A DNA stretch of 64,000 nucleotides from Actinomycetota bacterium (lineage in GTDB: Bacteria > Actinomycetota > Nitriliruptoria > Nitriliruptorales > Nitriliruptoraceae). Shown piece after piece: positions 18,010-26,477 of this stretch. Every line of letters starts with the position of its first letter. The stretch's first letter is position 1. The notes beneath the pieces were generated by a model. It searched no databases, was not told the origin of the DNA, and worked only from the letters and a program-made list of their open reading frames with translations. A program made the translations under genes and the position numbers. Where the stretch lies: contig JAHWKY010000001.1 in assembly GCA_019347575.1 (NCBI GenBank), forward strand, positions 124,001 through 188,000, in the 5' to 3' direction.

Positions 18010-18039
18010 ACCGGCTGAACAGGTTCAGCGGTTCAAGCT
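17995..18039. repeat. dispersed palindrome, copy 1
   Basis: Arms 17995-18012 and 18022-18039 are perfect complements built on GCTTGAACCGCTGAACC, with a 9-nt spacer. Related copies lie at 26403-26449 and 53164-53210, also with 9-nt spacers. It follows the AbiEi-type gene and could terminate transcription, but conservation of arm sequence between loci marks it as a repeat family. Confidence 0.8.
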
Positions 18040-18083
18040 TCGGATTACCCTGCCGACAGCTCGACCGCAGACAGGAGCGCCCA

Positions 18084-18869
18084 GTGGGGGAGTTCGTCCG
18101 TCTCGAGGTGGACACCGACCGACGCGTAGGCACGATCCGCATCGAACGACCGCCGATGAACGCGCTCGGGTCGCAGGTCTTCGTCGAGCTCATGGAAGTG
18201 ACCGCCGAGGCCGCCGTGAACGACGACGTCGGGGCGGTCGTGGTCTGGGGTGGTCCCAAGATCTTCGCGGCGGGCGCGGACGTGAAGGAGTTCCCCAACT
18301 GGACCTACCAGGACGTGAACTCGACCGTCGGCAACAACCTCCAGCGGGCGCTCGACCAGCTGGCGCGGCTACCCAAGATCACCATCGCCGCGATCAACGG
18401 TTACGCGCTCGGTGGCGGCTGCGAACTCAGTCTGGCCTGCGACTTCCGCTTCGTGGCCGACAACGCCAAGCTGGGTCAGCCCGAGATCCTGCTGGGCATC
18501 ATCCCTGGTGCCGGTGGCACGCAGCGGTTGCCCCGGCTCATCGGGCTCAGTTGCGCCAAGGAGCTCGTCTTCAGCGGCCGCATGGTCGACGCCACCGAGG
18601 CCCTCGCGATCGGGCTGGCCGACGCCATCCATCCCGCTGATGACGTGTACGACGCTGCGGTCGAGAAGGCTGCCGAGTACGCCAGGGGTCCCTACGCGCT
18701 GCGCCTCGCTAAGCGGGCGATCGAGGACGGGACCGAGATGCCGCTCGATCAGGGACTACGCCTCGAGCGGTCGATGTTCGCCGAGTGCTTCACGACCGCC
18801 GACGCTCGGATCGGCATCGACAGCTTCATCGCCGACGGTCCGGGCAAGGCCGAGTTCACCGGCAAGTAG
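18084..18869 (+). CDS. enoyl-CoA hydratase/isomerase family protein
   Basis: 261 aa from GTG 18084, with AGGAGC at 18073-18078. Crotonase features: the oxyanion-hole strands FAAGADVKEF and NGYALGGGCELSLACDFRF, then the catalytic helix region LGQPEILLGIIPGAGGTQRL. The first conserved catalytic Glu is in QPE and the second position (GAGG) is intact in the usual hydratase arrangement. It probably hydrates 2-enoyl-CoA in fatty-acid or amino-acid oxidation. It is upstream of a methyltransferase gene by 31 bp and probably cotranscribed. TACCCT at 18046-18051 is a possible -10. Confidence 0.93.
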   Translation: MGEFVRLEVDTDRRVGTIRIERPPMNALGSQVFVELMEVTAEAAVNDDVGAVVVWGGPKIFAAGADVKEFPNWTYQDVNSTVGNNLQRALDQLARLPKITIAAINGYALGGGCELSLACDFRFVADNAKLGQPEILLGIIPGAGGTQRLPRLIGLSCAKELVFSGRMVDATEALAIGLADAIHPADDVYDAAVEKAAEYARGPYALRLAKRAIEDGTEMPLDQGLRLERSMFAECFTTADARIGIDSFIADGPGKAEFTGK

Positions 18870-18900
18870 CCGCCCCCAGGCCGCGACCGAGGAGACCGCT

Positions 18901-19830
18901 GTGAGCGTCGCCGAGATGGACATCAAGCAGAAGCAGGAGGCCTACCACGACTGGGAGGCGTCCAACTACGACGACAAGTTCTCCATCTCGTACGACCAGC
19001 GCTGCATCGACTACGCCATCGCACGCTTCCGCAAGGTCATCCCCGAGGGCCGGACCTTCGACAAGGTGCTCGAGATCGGCGCCGGCACCGGCTTCTTCCT
19101 GATCAACCTGTGGCAGGGCGGTGCCATCGGGGACGACATCCACGCGACCGACATCTCCACCGGGATGTTGGCGGTGTGCCAACGCAACGCTGCGACCGCT
19201 GGCTTGCGTGTCACCACCAAGCAGGGTGATGCCGAGTCGCTGCCCTACCCCGACGACGAGTTCGACCTCGTGATCGGACACGCGTTCCTCCACCACCTCC
19301 CCGAGCCCGACAAGGCCATCGGGGAGATGTTCCGCGTACTGAAGCCGGGCGGCGAGCTGATCGTCGCCGGCGAGCCGACCCTCTGGGGCGATCGCATCGC
19401 GACCGTGTTCAAGCGTGGCGCCTACAAGACCTTCCGGACCGTCACCCGGCTGCCGTTCCTCAAGGACCTGCGCCGCCCCGACACCCGGGACGAGCGAGAC
19501 GACACCGATGCCGCCGTCGCCGCGCTGGAGGACGAGGTCGACCTGCACACCTTCCGCCCCGAGGACGTCGAGAACATGGCGCGTGGCGTCGGCTTCGATG
19601 GTGTCGAGGTCGTGACCGAGGAGCTCACCGGTAACTGGATGGGCTGGACCGCGCGCACGATCGAGGCGTCCGCCCGCCCGGGGGCGCTGGGCATGGGCTG
19701 GGCGATGTTCAACTACCGCACCTACCTCGCGCTGTCGTTCCTCGACGACCACGTCTTCGCACGCGTCGTCCCGGACCGGTTCTTCTACAACCTCATCCTG
19801 CACGCGCGGAAGCCTGGTGGGGCGGCCTGA
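18901..19830 (+). CDS. class I SAM-dependent methyltransferase
   Basis: 309 aa from GTG 18901 with GAGGAG upstream; the open frame before it is antisense or out-of-frame to the hydratase. Motif I is VLEIGAGTGFFLINL, motif II includes ATDISTGML, and LVIGHAFLHHLPEP is motif IV. The C-terminal ~110 residues, with FNYRTYLALSFLDDHVF, may bind a lipid or CoA-linked substrate. The family cannot be narrowed further. It is followed after one base by an acyltransferase gene. Confidence 0.88.
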   Translation: MSVAEMDIKQKQEAYHDWEASNYDDKFSISYDQRCIDYAIARFRKVIPEGRTFDKVLEIGAGTGFFLINLWQGGAIGDDIHATDISTGMLAVCQRNAATAGLRVTTKQGDAESLPYPDDEFDLVIGHAFLHHLPEPDKAIGEMFRVLKPGGELIVAGEPTLWGDRIATVFKRGAYKTFRTVTRLPFLKDLRRPDTRDERDDTDAAVAALEDEVDLHTFRPEDVENMARGVGFDGVEVVTEELTGNWMGWTARTIEASARPGALGMGWAMFNYRTYLALSFLDDHVFARVVPDRFFYNLILHARKPGGAA

Positions 19831-19831
19831 C

Positions 19832-20713
19832 GTGGCCGATCGCGTCCCCTCCGACATCGACGACCTCGCACGCGAGGCGCTGGGTCACCACGCCGAAGCT
19901 GCGACCCGGGTCGAGATCGCGCGCGAGGGCCTGCGTCGCGCCGCGCTGCTCGCGGACGACGAGACCGTCGACCTCGTGCCGCCGCGCCCCGACGCCGCCG
20001 AGACGCTGCGCCAGGTTCCGCTGCGGCTGCGCTACCCGCGCTGGGGGTGGCGTGAGGCGATCCGGTTCGCGGTCCGTCGCCGCATGTACACCCCCGAGCA
20101 CCTCGCGTTGTACCGACGCTTCATCCAGCACAAGCTGCGGGCGTCCGTTCGCGGTCACCGCGTGGACTTCCTCGGGATGGTCTTCACCGGCAAGCGGGTC
20201 GAGTTCCACGCCCGCCCAGGCCATGGCCGCATCGTGCTCGGTCCGTGGTGCTGGATCGGCAACGACAACAAGCTTCGAGCCCACGAGGGCCAGCTCACGC
20301 TCGGCGCCAAGGTGGTCATGGGGCGCGACAACGTGATCAACACGTACCTGGACATCGAGATCGGGTACGCGTCGATCCTCGCGGACTGGATCTACGTCGT
20401 CGACTTCGACCACCGCTACGACCGCCTCGACCTGCCCATCAAGGACCAGGGCATCGTCGCCTCACCGGTGCGCATCGGTCCGGACGTGTGGATCGGCGAG
20501 AAGGCGTCCGTCCTTCGGGGCGTCGACATCGGACAGGGCTCGGTCGTCGCCAGCCACTGCGTCGTCAACAAGGACATCCCTCCGTTCTCCATCGCGGTCG
20601 GTGTCCCGGCCCGAGTCGTGAAGTCCCGGCTCCCGAAAGGCATGAGCGTGGAGGAAGCCGCCGCACTCGTAGGTGAGCAGCGACCGATCCCCGGCGACCC
20701 TCTGGAGGCCTGA
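19832..20713 (+). CDS. left-handed beta-helix (hexapeptide) acyltransferase
   Basis: 293 aa from GTG 19832 (GTG 19817 also possible). Residues ~120-275 show hexapeptide turns, e.g. IVLGPWCWIGNDNKLRAHEG and IGPDVWIGEKASVLRGVDIG, then SVVASHCVVNKDIPPFSIAVG with VPARVVK, the signature end of WbbJ/maltose-acetyltransferase-type enzymes. The N-terminal ~100 residues are helical and unusual for the family. It should transfer an acetyl or other acyl group from CoA to a sugar or glycolipid. ATGA overlap with the next gene. Confidence 0.85.
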   Translation: MADRVPSDIDDLAREALGHHAEAATRVEIAREGLRRAALLADDETVDLVPPRPDAAETLRQVPLRLRYPRWGWREAIRFAVRRRMYTPEHLALYRRFIQHKLRASVRGHRVDFLGMVFTGKRVEFHARPGHGRIVLGPWCWIGNDNKLRAHEGQLTLGAKVVMGRDNVINTYLDIEIGYASILADWIYVVDFDHRYDRLDLPIKDQGIVASPVRIGPDVWIGEKASVLRGVDIGQGSVVASHCVVNKDIPPFSIAVGVPARVVKSRLPKGMSVEEAAALVGEQRPIPGDPLEA

Positions 20714-20955
20714 TGCTGGCCCTCGGGGTCGTCCTCCTGCTGATCGGCGCGACCCTGGCGGCGGTCGTCGTGCCACGTCTGCGCGGGGGCCCCCGGGCAC
20801 GTCTGATCCCCTTCGTGTTGCTCGATGCGGGAGCTCTCGTTGGTGCTGGTGCGGCGCTCGTCCGCGACTACGACCTGCTCCGTACCACCATCATCGGCGC
20901 GCTACTGTTCCCCGTCCTGGGGCTCGTCATGCGTCGGCGCGGGGCGACCGGGTGA
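20713..20955 (+). CDS. small hydrophobic membrane protein
   Basis: 80 aa, with about three hydrophobic segments: LALGVVLLLIGATLAAVVV, then FVLLDAGALVGAGAALV, then TTIIGALLFPVLGLVM. It overlaps both neighbours by 3-4 bp (ATGA and GTGA), so it is almost certainly translated within this operon. No family is recognised. It could be a partner for the membrane-anchored protein encoded next. Confidence 0.65.
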   Translation: MLALGVVLLLIGATLAAVVVPRLRGGPRARLIPFVLLDAGALVGAGAALVRDYDLLRTTIIGALLFPVLGLVMRRRGATG

Positions 20956-22013
20956 CGTCGTGGCGTGACCGCATCTTCGGAAGCGAGAGCCGGCTCGGTT
21001 GGTGGGTACTGCCCCTGTTCATCGGGGTCGGGTTCGTCGGTGCCATCCTCGCCGGGGCGTTGACCGTCGTCTACTACAGCCAGCAGGTCGCTGGCCTGCG
21101 TACCGAGATCCGGGACACCGCGGCGCGCCTCGACACCGCGGTGGAGGAGGTCGAGGAAGCTCGCGCCGACGCGGTCGACGAGATCACCGAGCAGCTCGAC
21201 GCGGTCCGCGACGCGCTGGCTCGGGGCGCACCCATCGACGACGCGGCCGCGGTCGGCATCGTGTCGCTCAGGGCCATCCTCGCACCGATCCCCGCCCCCG
21301 AGCCGACGACGCAGGACCAGTCTTCGCCGCCTCCGCCTGCGGACGAGGGCGAGGCACAGGGTGCGGTGATGCAGGACCCGACCGAGCCGCCGGGCGAGGG
21401 TGAGCCTTCGCCCACCGAAACGAGCACCTCCGAGCCGCCACCGCCACCGCCCCCGCGCCCGGTCCGAACGGGGACCGGCTTCGCGGTCGTTCGGGACGGA
21501 GCCACCACGTTCTTCGTGACCACGTTCAGCCTCGTCACGGACCCCAACGGCCCCAACGGCGTCGCACCCGACGTCGAGCTGACGCTCGACGGCCGCGTCA
21601 TCGCCGGTGAGGTCCATAGCTGGGACACGACCCTCGACATCGCCCTGATCCGCGCCGACGCAGGACAGCCCACCGTGTCGGAGTGGCGACCCCAAGCCGA
21701 ACCGGTCGCCGTGGGCGATCGGCTGTTCGCCGTTGCGCTCACGGACACGGGCGCCACCACCGAGATCGCGGCCACCGTCGCGGCGGTCGAGCCCCGTGCG
21801 TTGCTGACGGACCTGCTCCCACCGGCGTTCGTGCTGGGCGGCCCGCTGGTCGACCTCGATGGCAGGATCGTGGCCATCGTCACCGCGACGTACCAGCCGT
21901 TCGGTGAGACGCCCGAGGGGCAGACGGCAGTATCCATCGCCGTGCTCTGCGAGCAGCTGCTGCGCTGCGGACCCGAGCAGCTCGGCACCGAGCAGCCGAC
22001 TGAGGAGGGTTGA
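20952..22013 (+). CDS. membrane-anchored trypsin-fold protein, probably catalytically dead
   Basis: 353 aa from GTG 20952. One transmembrane helix (about 17-40), then a coiled coil (QVAGLRTEIRDTAARLDTAV to ~95), a Pro/Glu/Ser linker, and a C-terminal DegP/S1C-like beta-barrel. The aligned catalytic sites are lost: the His block reads TFFVTTFSLVT with no His, and the Ser block reads AFVLGGPLVDLDGRIVAI where GNSGGPL is expected. The Asp block (TTLDIALIRAD) remains. It is therefore likely a pseudo-protease with a binding or scaffold role in the envelope. Confidence 0.78.
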   Translation: MTSWRDRIFGSESRLGWWVLPLFIGVGFVGAILAGALTVVYYSQQVAGLRTEIRDTAARLDTAVEEVEEARADAVDEITEQLDAVRDALARGAPIDDAAAVGIVSLRAILAPIPAPEPTTQDQSSPPPPADEGEAQGAVMQDPTEPPGEGEPSPTETSTSEPPPPPPPRPVRTGTGFAVVRDGATTFFVTTFSLVTDPNGPNGVAPDVELTLDGRVIAGEVHSWDTTLDIALIRADAGQPTVSEWRPQAEPVAVGDRLFAVALTDTGATTEIAATVAAVEPRALLTDLLPPAFVLGGPLVDLDGRIVAIVTATYQPFGETPEGQTAVSIAVLCEQLLRCGPEQLGTEQPTEEG

Positions 22014-22036
22014 CGTCGAGGAGGGCCGACCTGATG

Positions 22037-24238
22037 TCAGGGTGGCCCGCTGCCCGCCGCCCCGGGGCAGCCAGGCAACAGCGGCAGGCACGACGGTCGC
22101 GGTGACGGCGTGGGCGAGGGTTCCTCGGTCTCGGTAGGTGTCGGCGAGGGTTCCTCGGTCTCGGTAGGTGTCGGTGACGGCTCCTCGGACTCGGTCGAGC
22201 TCTCGGTGGGTTGCGGTTCGACCGTCGAGACCGGACCTGGGCGACGCCCCTCTTCGATCGCGAGCTCCCCGGGTTCGAGGAAGTCGGTGTGGGGGACACC
22301 CTCGAGGATGCGCTCGGCTGCGGCCTTCCAGATCAGCGCCGGGATGGTGCCGCCCTGGACCCGCCGGAAACCCTCGACGTTGCGCAGCGGCTCGTTCGAG
22401 AACCGGTGCCCGACCCAGACCGCGATGGCGATGTCGGGCGTGTAGCCCACGAACCATGCGTCACGCTCGTCGTTGCCGGTGCCCGTCTTGCCCGCCTGCG
22501 GCCGACCGATGTTGGCTCGCCGTCCGGTCGTCTCGGCGACCACACGTTCGAGCGCCTGGGTGGTCGTGCGGGTGATGTCCGGGTCCACCGCCCCGAAGCA
22601 CCGCGTCGTATCCCGGTCCCGCAGCTCGTCGGGGCGTGACTCGCGCTCCTCCTCCGTGTAGGGGCGCGGGTGCGTCGGCATGTCGGGCACGACCGTCACC
22701 TCGACCGGCAGATCGAGCTCGAGGCCGTTCTGGTCGCGGACATCACGGATCGAACGCGCCGGGCAGTACACGCCATCGTTGGCGAGGGTGGCGAAGGAGG
22801 AGGCCATGTCGAGCACCGACGCCCCGAACGCCGGTCCGCCGATGGCCACGGCCGGGTTGGGGGTGACCTCGTTGCGCACGCCCATCCGTGCTGCGGTGTC
22901 GACGATGCGCTGCGGTCCGACCTCGCACCCGACTTGGATGAAGACGGTGTTGACCGAGCGGCTGAGCCCATCGCGCAGGCGCAGGCTCCCGCCGGGGCCT
23001 CCGCTGACAGCGATGGTCGGGGCGGCGGGATCAGCGCCCTCGCAGTCCTCCGACCGGATGCGGATCGACCCCGGGGCGCGGTAGCGCTCGTCAGGGTCGA
23101 CCCCCTCCTCCAACGCGGCGACGAAACCGAACGGCTTGAAGGCCGAGCCGTTCTGTCGTCGCCCCTGGGTCGCGAGGTCGAGTTGGTTCTCGATGAAGTT
23201 GCGACCGCCGTGGATGGCGAGGATGTCGCCGTTGCGGGGATCGATGACCACCACACCCGCTTCGATGTCGGCGTTCTCGCCTTCCTGCGGAGGCAGCTCC
23301 TGCGCGACCGCCTCGTCGACGATGCGCTGGATCTGGGGATCGATGGTCGTGGTGACCTGCAGGCCGCCGGTCAGCACCGCCTGGGGGCCGTAGTTCTGGG
23401 CGAGCTGCTTGCGCACGTACTCGACGAAGTACGGGTAGCGGAACTCGGAGGGCTGACGCGGCTGGGTCTGCAGAGGCGACGCCTTGGCACGCTCAGCCTG
23501 GCTCGGCGTGATCATCCCGTGGCGGGCCATCTTGTCGATCACCGCGTCGCGTCGTTCCCGCGCTCCTTCCGGATCGACGCGGGGATTGCGGGACGAAGGC
23601 GCGGGCAGCGCCTGTGCGAGCGCCGCCGCCTCGGCGACGTCGAGCTGACGCGCGGGCTTGCGGAAGAAGGTCAGGCTCGCCGCCTCGATGCCGTACGCCC
23701 CCTCGCCGAAGTACACCGTGTTGAGGTAGTTCTCCAGGATCTCGGTCTTGCTGTGGCGACGCTCCAGCTGGATCGAGATGACCGCCTCGCGGACCTTGCG
23801 GACGATGGTGCGCTCGCGACCGACCACGCGGAACGCGTTGCGCACGTACTGCTGGGTGAGGGTCGAGCCGCCCTGCTCGATCGACCCGGTCACCACGTTG
23901 CGAGCGACCGCGCGGATGAGCGATGCCGGGTCGACGCCGCGGTGCTCGTAGAAGCGCTCGTCCTCGGCGGCGATCACCGCGTCGATGGCCGCGTCGCTGA
24001 CCTGCTCGAGCGTCACGAGCCGTCGGTCCTGCTCGCCGGTGAACCGAGCGATGACCCCGCCGTCGCGATCGAGCAGCACCGACGGGCTGTTGAGCGCGGC
24101 GGCGTCCGGGATCTGCCAGTCGATCTGCAACGCCAGCCACGCGAAGAAGGCGAGCAGCAGCCCCGCGGCGAGCAGCGCGCTTCCGCCGACGACGATCATG
24201 CGCCGGATCAGGCGCTTGAGGAACCGAGGCACGCCCAC
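22037..24238 (-). CDS. class A penicillin-binding protein (GT51 transglycosylase-transpeptidase)
   Basis: 733 aa. The N-terminal anchor is at about residues 15-37. The GT51 domain has catalytic E92 in AAEDERFYEHRG and GGSTLTQQYVRN at 123-134. The transpeptidase domain has S365-xx-K368 (GSAFKPF), SVN at 428-430 and KTGT at 583-586. It polymerises lipid II glycan and cross-links peptides outside the membrane. The tail is a low-complexity SPTPTETEEP repeat ending with two cysteines. It is divergent from the secreted-protein gene at 24447. Confidence 0.95.
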   Translation of the reverse strand: MGVPRFLKRLIRRMIVVGGSALLAAGLLLAFFAWLALQIDWQIPDAAALNSPSVLLDRDGGVIARFTGEQDRRLVTLEQVSDAAIDAVIAAEDERFYEHRGVDPASLIRAVARNVVTGSIEQGGSTLTQQYVRNAFRVVGRERTIVRKVREAVISIQLERRHSKTEILENYLNTVYFGEGAYGIEAASLTFFRKPARQLDVAEAAALAQALPAPSSRNPRVDPEGARERRDAVIDKMARHGMITPSQAERAKASPLQTQPRQPSEFRYPYFVEYVRKQLAQNYGPQAVLTGGLQVTTTIDPQIQRIVDEAVAQELPPQEGENADIEAGVVVIDPRNGDILAIHGGRNFIENQLDLATQGRRQNGSAFKPFGFVAALEEGVDPDERYRAPGSIRIRSEDCEGADPAAPTIAVSGGPGGSLRLRDGLSRSVNTVFIQVGCEVGPQRIVDTAARMGVRNEVTPNPAVAIGGPAFGASVLDMASSFATLANDGVYCPARSIRDVRDQNGLELDLPVEVTVVPDMPTHPRPYTEEERESRPDELRDRDTTRCFGAVDPDITRTTTQALERVVAETTGRRANIGRPQAGKTGTGNDERDAWFVGYTPDIAIAVWVGHRFSNEPLRNVEGFRRVQGGTIPALIWKAAAERILEGVPHTDFLEPGELAIEEGRRPGPVSTVEPQPTESSTESEEPSPTPTETEEPSPTPTETEEPSPTPSPRPSCLPLLPGCPGAAGSGPP
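22111..22190. repeat. 30-bp tandem repeat in the PBP tail
   Basis: Two near-identical 30-bp units (22111-22140 and 22141-22170), plus a degenerate 20-bp third, encode the 10-residue unit TPTETEEPSP of the PBP C-terminus. The copy number may vary between strains. Confidence 0.85.
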
Positions 24239-24331
24239 AGACTACGGCGGTCGGGGCGCTACATGGTCGAGCACGTGCAGTGATGCGTGCGTTGCGGGGC
24301 GTGGTGGTTCCTCGCCCTGTCCGGGCGGACG

Positions 24332-24360
24332 GGGTGTCGGGGGGGAGTCGGGGCGCGGGG
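24332..24360 (+). other. potential G-quadruplex motif in a divergent intergenic region
   Basis: Four G-runs (4, 7, 4 and 3 Gs) separated by loops TGTC, AGTC and CGC lie on the plus strand in the 208-bp gap between the divergent PBP gene and the secreted-protein gene. The motif is visible; folding and function are unknown. Confidence 0.45.
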
Positions 24361-24446
24361 CGGCGAAGCTCCGCGCGGGAGAGAGAGGTCCCGTCCCCGT
24401 CCTCGGCGACAGCCGACCTGAGACCCTGAGAGGGAGCGAACCACCC

Positions 24447-25142
24447 ATGACTGATGCAATCGATCGCGCACGCCGCTTCGTGCGCCCCGCCATCTACCTT
24501 GCCCTACTCACCGCCCTGCTGGTCCCCTACTTCACCGGCGAAGCCGATGCCACCCACCAACCCGCCGACAAGGTCGTGGCGAGCGCGGGCATCGACAACC
24601 TCACGTTCGTAGCTCCGGGTGACGCCGCGCTGCTCCTCGAGGAGACCTTCCGGACCTCAACGACCTCCGATCTATTGCTGCACGTCTCGTCGGAGTGCTC
24701 CATCATCACCGAGGTCACGACGATGGGTAACGAGACGAGTTCCGCGGAGGGACAGCTTCGGTACCACCTGACTATCTCGACAGACGGCGGTGCAGAGCAA
24801 CCGATCGGCGTCACCCAGTCGTCCGAGCACCCGACCGAGCCCGGCACCGGGGACGACGGCAACGTCGTGTTCTGCGACCGCGAGTACGAACGCGAGACCA
24901 CGCTGTTCGATGACCAGGACGCGACCATCCGCACCTACATGGAGACCCGCGCGGCCAACGCGTTCAACTGGGTCCAGCTCAACGCAGGTAAGGGGATCCA
25001 CACGGTGAAGCTCTACGCCACGTACACCGAGATCAACGTCAACGACGGCGACGCCACCGGGGTCGTCGGAAGGCGGACGATGATCATCGAGCCGGTGAAG
25101 ATGAAGAACGACGAGCAGGTTCAGGACGTCGTCGTCGACTAG
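24447..25142 (+). CDS. secreted hypothetical protein
   Basis: 231 aa from ATG 24447 with GAGAGGGA upstream. The signal peptide (RPAIYLALLTALLVPYFTGEADA) is cleaved at about residue 36. The mature part is Thr/Glu-rich and predicted beta, with two cysteines (SSECSII and VVFCDRE) that could form a disulfide. No catalytic motif or known domain is recognised. It stands alone between the PBP promoter region and a strong hairpin terminator. Confidence 0.75.
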   Translation: MTDAIDRARRFVRPAIYLALLTALLVPYFTGEADATHQPADKVVASAGIDNLTFVAPGDAALLLEETFRTSTTSDLLLHVSSECSIITEVTTMGNETSSAEGQLRYHLTISTDGGAEQPIGVTQSSEHPTEPGTGDDGNVVFCDREYERETTLFDDQDATIRTYMETRAANAFNWVQLNAGKGIHTVKLYATYTEINVNDGDATGVVGRRTMIIEPVKMKNDEQVQDVVVD

Positions 25143-25176
25143 AGGCCCGCTCAGCAACACCACTCAGTACCGACGT

Positions 25177-25200
25177 GGGGCCGGCCCCAGGGCCGGCCCT
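25177..25200 (+). terminator. intrinsic-type terminator after secreted-protein gene
   Basis: Two GGGCCGGCCC blocks separated by CA can fold into a strong hairpin, followed by TTCGTCTT, a partial T-rich run. It is 35 bp after the stop codon. Confidence 0.65.
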
Positions 25201-25215
25201 TCGTCTTGCGCCCCG

Positions 25216-25221
25216 TACGCT
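25216..25221 (+). promoter_or_regulatory. -10 box for probably leaderless DUF2905 transcript
   Basis: TACGCT is followed by 7 nt and then the GTG at 25229, with no Shine-Dalgarno in between. Confidence 0.45.
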
Positions 25222-25228
25222 CTAGCTC

Positions 25229-25450
25229 GTGAACCGGAACGTGGGTCTGGCGGTCATCGCGATCGGGGTCGCGGTGGTCGTCATCGGTGCGCTGATCTGG
25301 GTGGGGGCGTTGTCGTGGTTCGGGCGGTTGCCGGGTGACGTCCGCATCGAGGGGGAGCGGACGAGGGTGTACGTGCCGATCGTGTCGATGATCGTGGCGT
25401 CGATCGTGCTGACCGTGGTGATCAACCTGCTGCTGCGGTGGTGGCGCTGA
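25229..25450 (+). CDS. DUF2905 family membrane protein
   Basis: 73 aa with two transmembrane helices (about 6-27 and 49-70) joined by a short loop. The loop carries the family signature LSWFGRLPGDVRIEGERTRV followed by VYVPIVSMI. The function of DUF2905 proteins is unknown. The gene is monocistronic between a terminator and a bidirectional hairpin. Confidence 0.88.
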   Translation: MNRNVGLAVIAIGVAVVVIGALIWVGALSWFGRLPGDVRIEGERTRVYVPIVSMIVASIVLTVVINLLLRWWR

Positions 25451-25465
25451 GCCCGGGACGGTTGG

Positions 25466-25505
25466 TGTGTAGCTCGGCTCGGTCATGACCGAGCGCAGCT
25501 ACACA
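25466..25505. terminator. 40-bp palindrome between convergent genes
   Basis: Arms 25466-25485 and 25486-25505 match at 18 of 20 positions (left arm TGTGTAGCTCGGCTCGGTCA), centred on TCATGA. It lies between the convergent DUF2905 and MBL genes, so a two-way terminator is the simplest reading. Confidence 0.7.
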
Positions 25506-25595
25506 CGGACGGGGTGCCGCCGCCGATGAGGCGGTCGGTGTGCCGGTCCCGTTGCGTATCGGCACCAGGAAGCGGGACACGGACGGCGAGACGGG

Positions 25596-26342
25596 TCAGG
25601 AGCGCCCCGCGGACCTCGCGCGGTCGACGGCGGTCGCGATGCCGCCGCCCCACGGCGGCCCGTGGCCGGGGAGCACGATCTCGGCGTCGAGTGCCTCCAG
25701 GCGGTCGAGCGACGCCAGGGCCTGCTCGCTCGACTCGTTGAAGGCGGCGGGCATGATCTGCGGGCCATCGCGTCCCGTGAGCGGGTTCCACGTCACCAGC
25801 GCATCGCCCGAGAAGAGCACCCCGCGGTCGGCGACGTGCAACGTGGAGTTGCCGAGGGTGTGGCCCGGGGCGTGCACCACCTGCGGGCGCCCCGGCACGT
25901 CGAGCACCTCGCCGTCGGCGAACGTTGCGACCTCGGCGACGGGCACGATCTTCGCCCCTCCGGCTAGCAGCAACGTGAAGATGGTCTTCCACGCGGCGGG
26001 GTGGCGCAGGTAGCCGGTGACGCCAGTCTCGTTGGAGCGGCCGTCGTCCCCGCCGGTCGCGATGACCGCATCTGCCTCGTGCACCATCACCCGCGCCCCG
26101 GCGTCCGCCCGTGCTTGCTCGGCGAAGCCGATGTGATCCGAGTGGGTGTGGGTGAGCAGCACCACCTCGAGCGCGTCGAGCGGCCAGCCCTGACGGTCGA
26201 GGAAGCCCCGGAGCTGACCGTAGTGGCGCCCGCCTCCAGCATCGATCACGGTGAGCCGCCCCTCGTCCTCGAGGACGTGGTAGTTCACGACCTCCGCCCC
26301 GAGCACGTAGATGCCCGGGCCGACCTCGGTTCCGATTTGCAC
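25596..26342 (-). CDS. metallo-beta-lactamase-fold hydrolase
   Basis: 248 aa. The two-metal site is visible: LLTHTHSDHIGFAEQ (HxHxDH) near residue 62, the third-motif His in QVVHAPGHTLGNSTLHV, GVLFSGDALV with the bridging Asp, and a late His in LPGHGPPWGGG. No signal peptide. The family includes glyoxalase II, lactonases and phosphodiesterases, and the substrate is not clear. The palindrome copy 2 lies between this gene and the glycosyltransferase gene. Confidence 0.92.
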   Translation of the reverse strand: MQIGTEVGPGIYVLGAEVVNYHVLEDEGRLTVIDAGGGRHYGQLRGFLDRQGWPLDALEVVLLTHTHSDHIGFAEQARADAGARVMVHEADAVIATGGDDGRSNETGVTGYLRHPAAWKTIFTLLLAGGAKIVPVAEVATFADGEVLDVPGRPQVVHAPGHTLGNSTLHVADRGVLFSGDALVTWNPLTGRDGPQIMPAAFNESSEQALASLDRLEALDAEIVLPGHGPPWGGGIATAVDRARSAGRS

Positions 26343-26402
26343 GACATGCCTCCCGATCGGCCACCAGCACCCTACGAGCCGCGACGCACGGCCGCCCGAC
26401 GG

Positions 26403-26449
26403 AAGGTTGCACCGTTGAACCGGACGTACAGGTTCAGCGGTTCAACCTT
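26403..26449. repeat. dispersed palindrome, copy 2
   Basis: Arms 26403-26421 and 26431-26449 (right arm GGTTCAGCGGTTCAACCTT) pair at 17 of 19 positions over a 9-nt spacer. See copies at 17995 and 53164. Confidence 0.8.
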
Positions 26450-26477
26450 GCGCCCCACGCCGGCGGGGCGGGGGAGG

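Noticed and set aside
22037-24238. Plus-strand frame 22670-24283 as a gene
   Set aside because: Antisense to the PBP, whose motifs are unambiguous.
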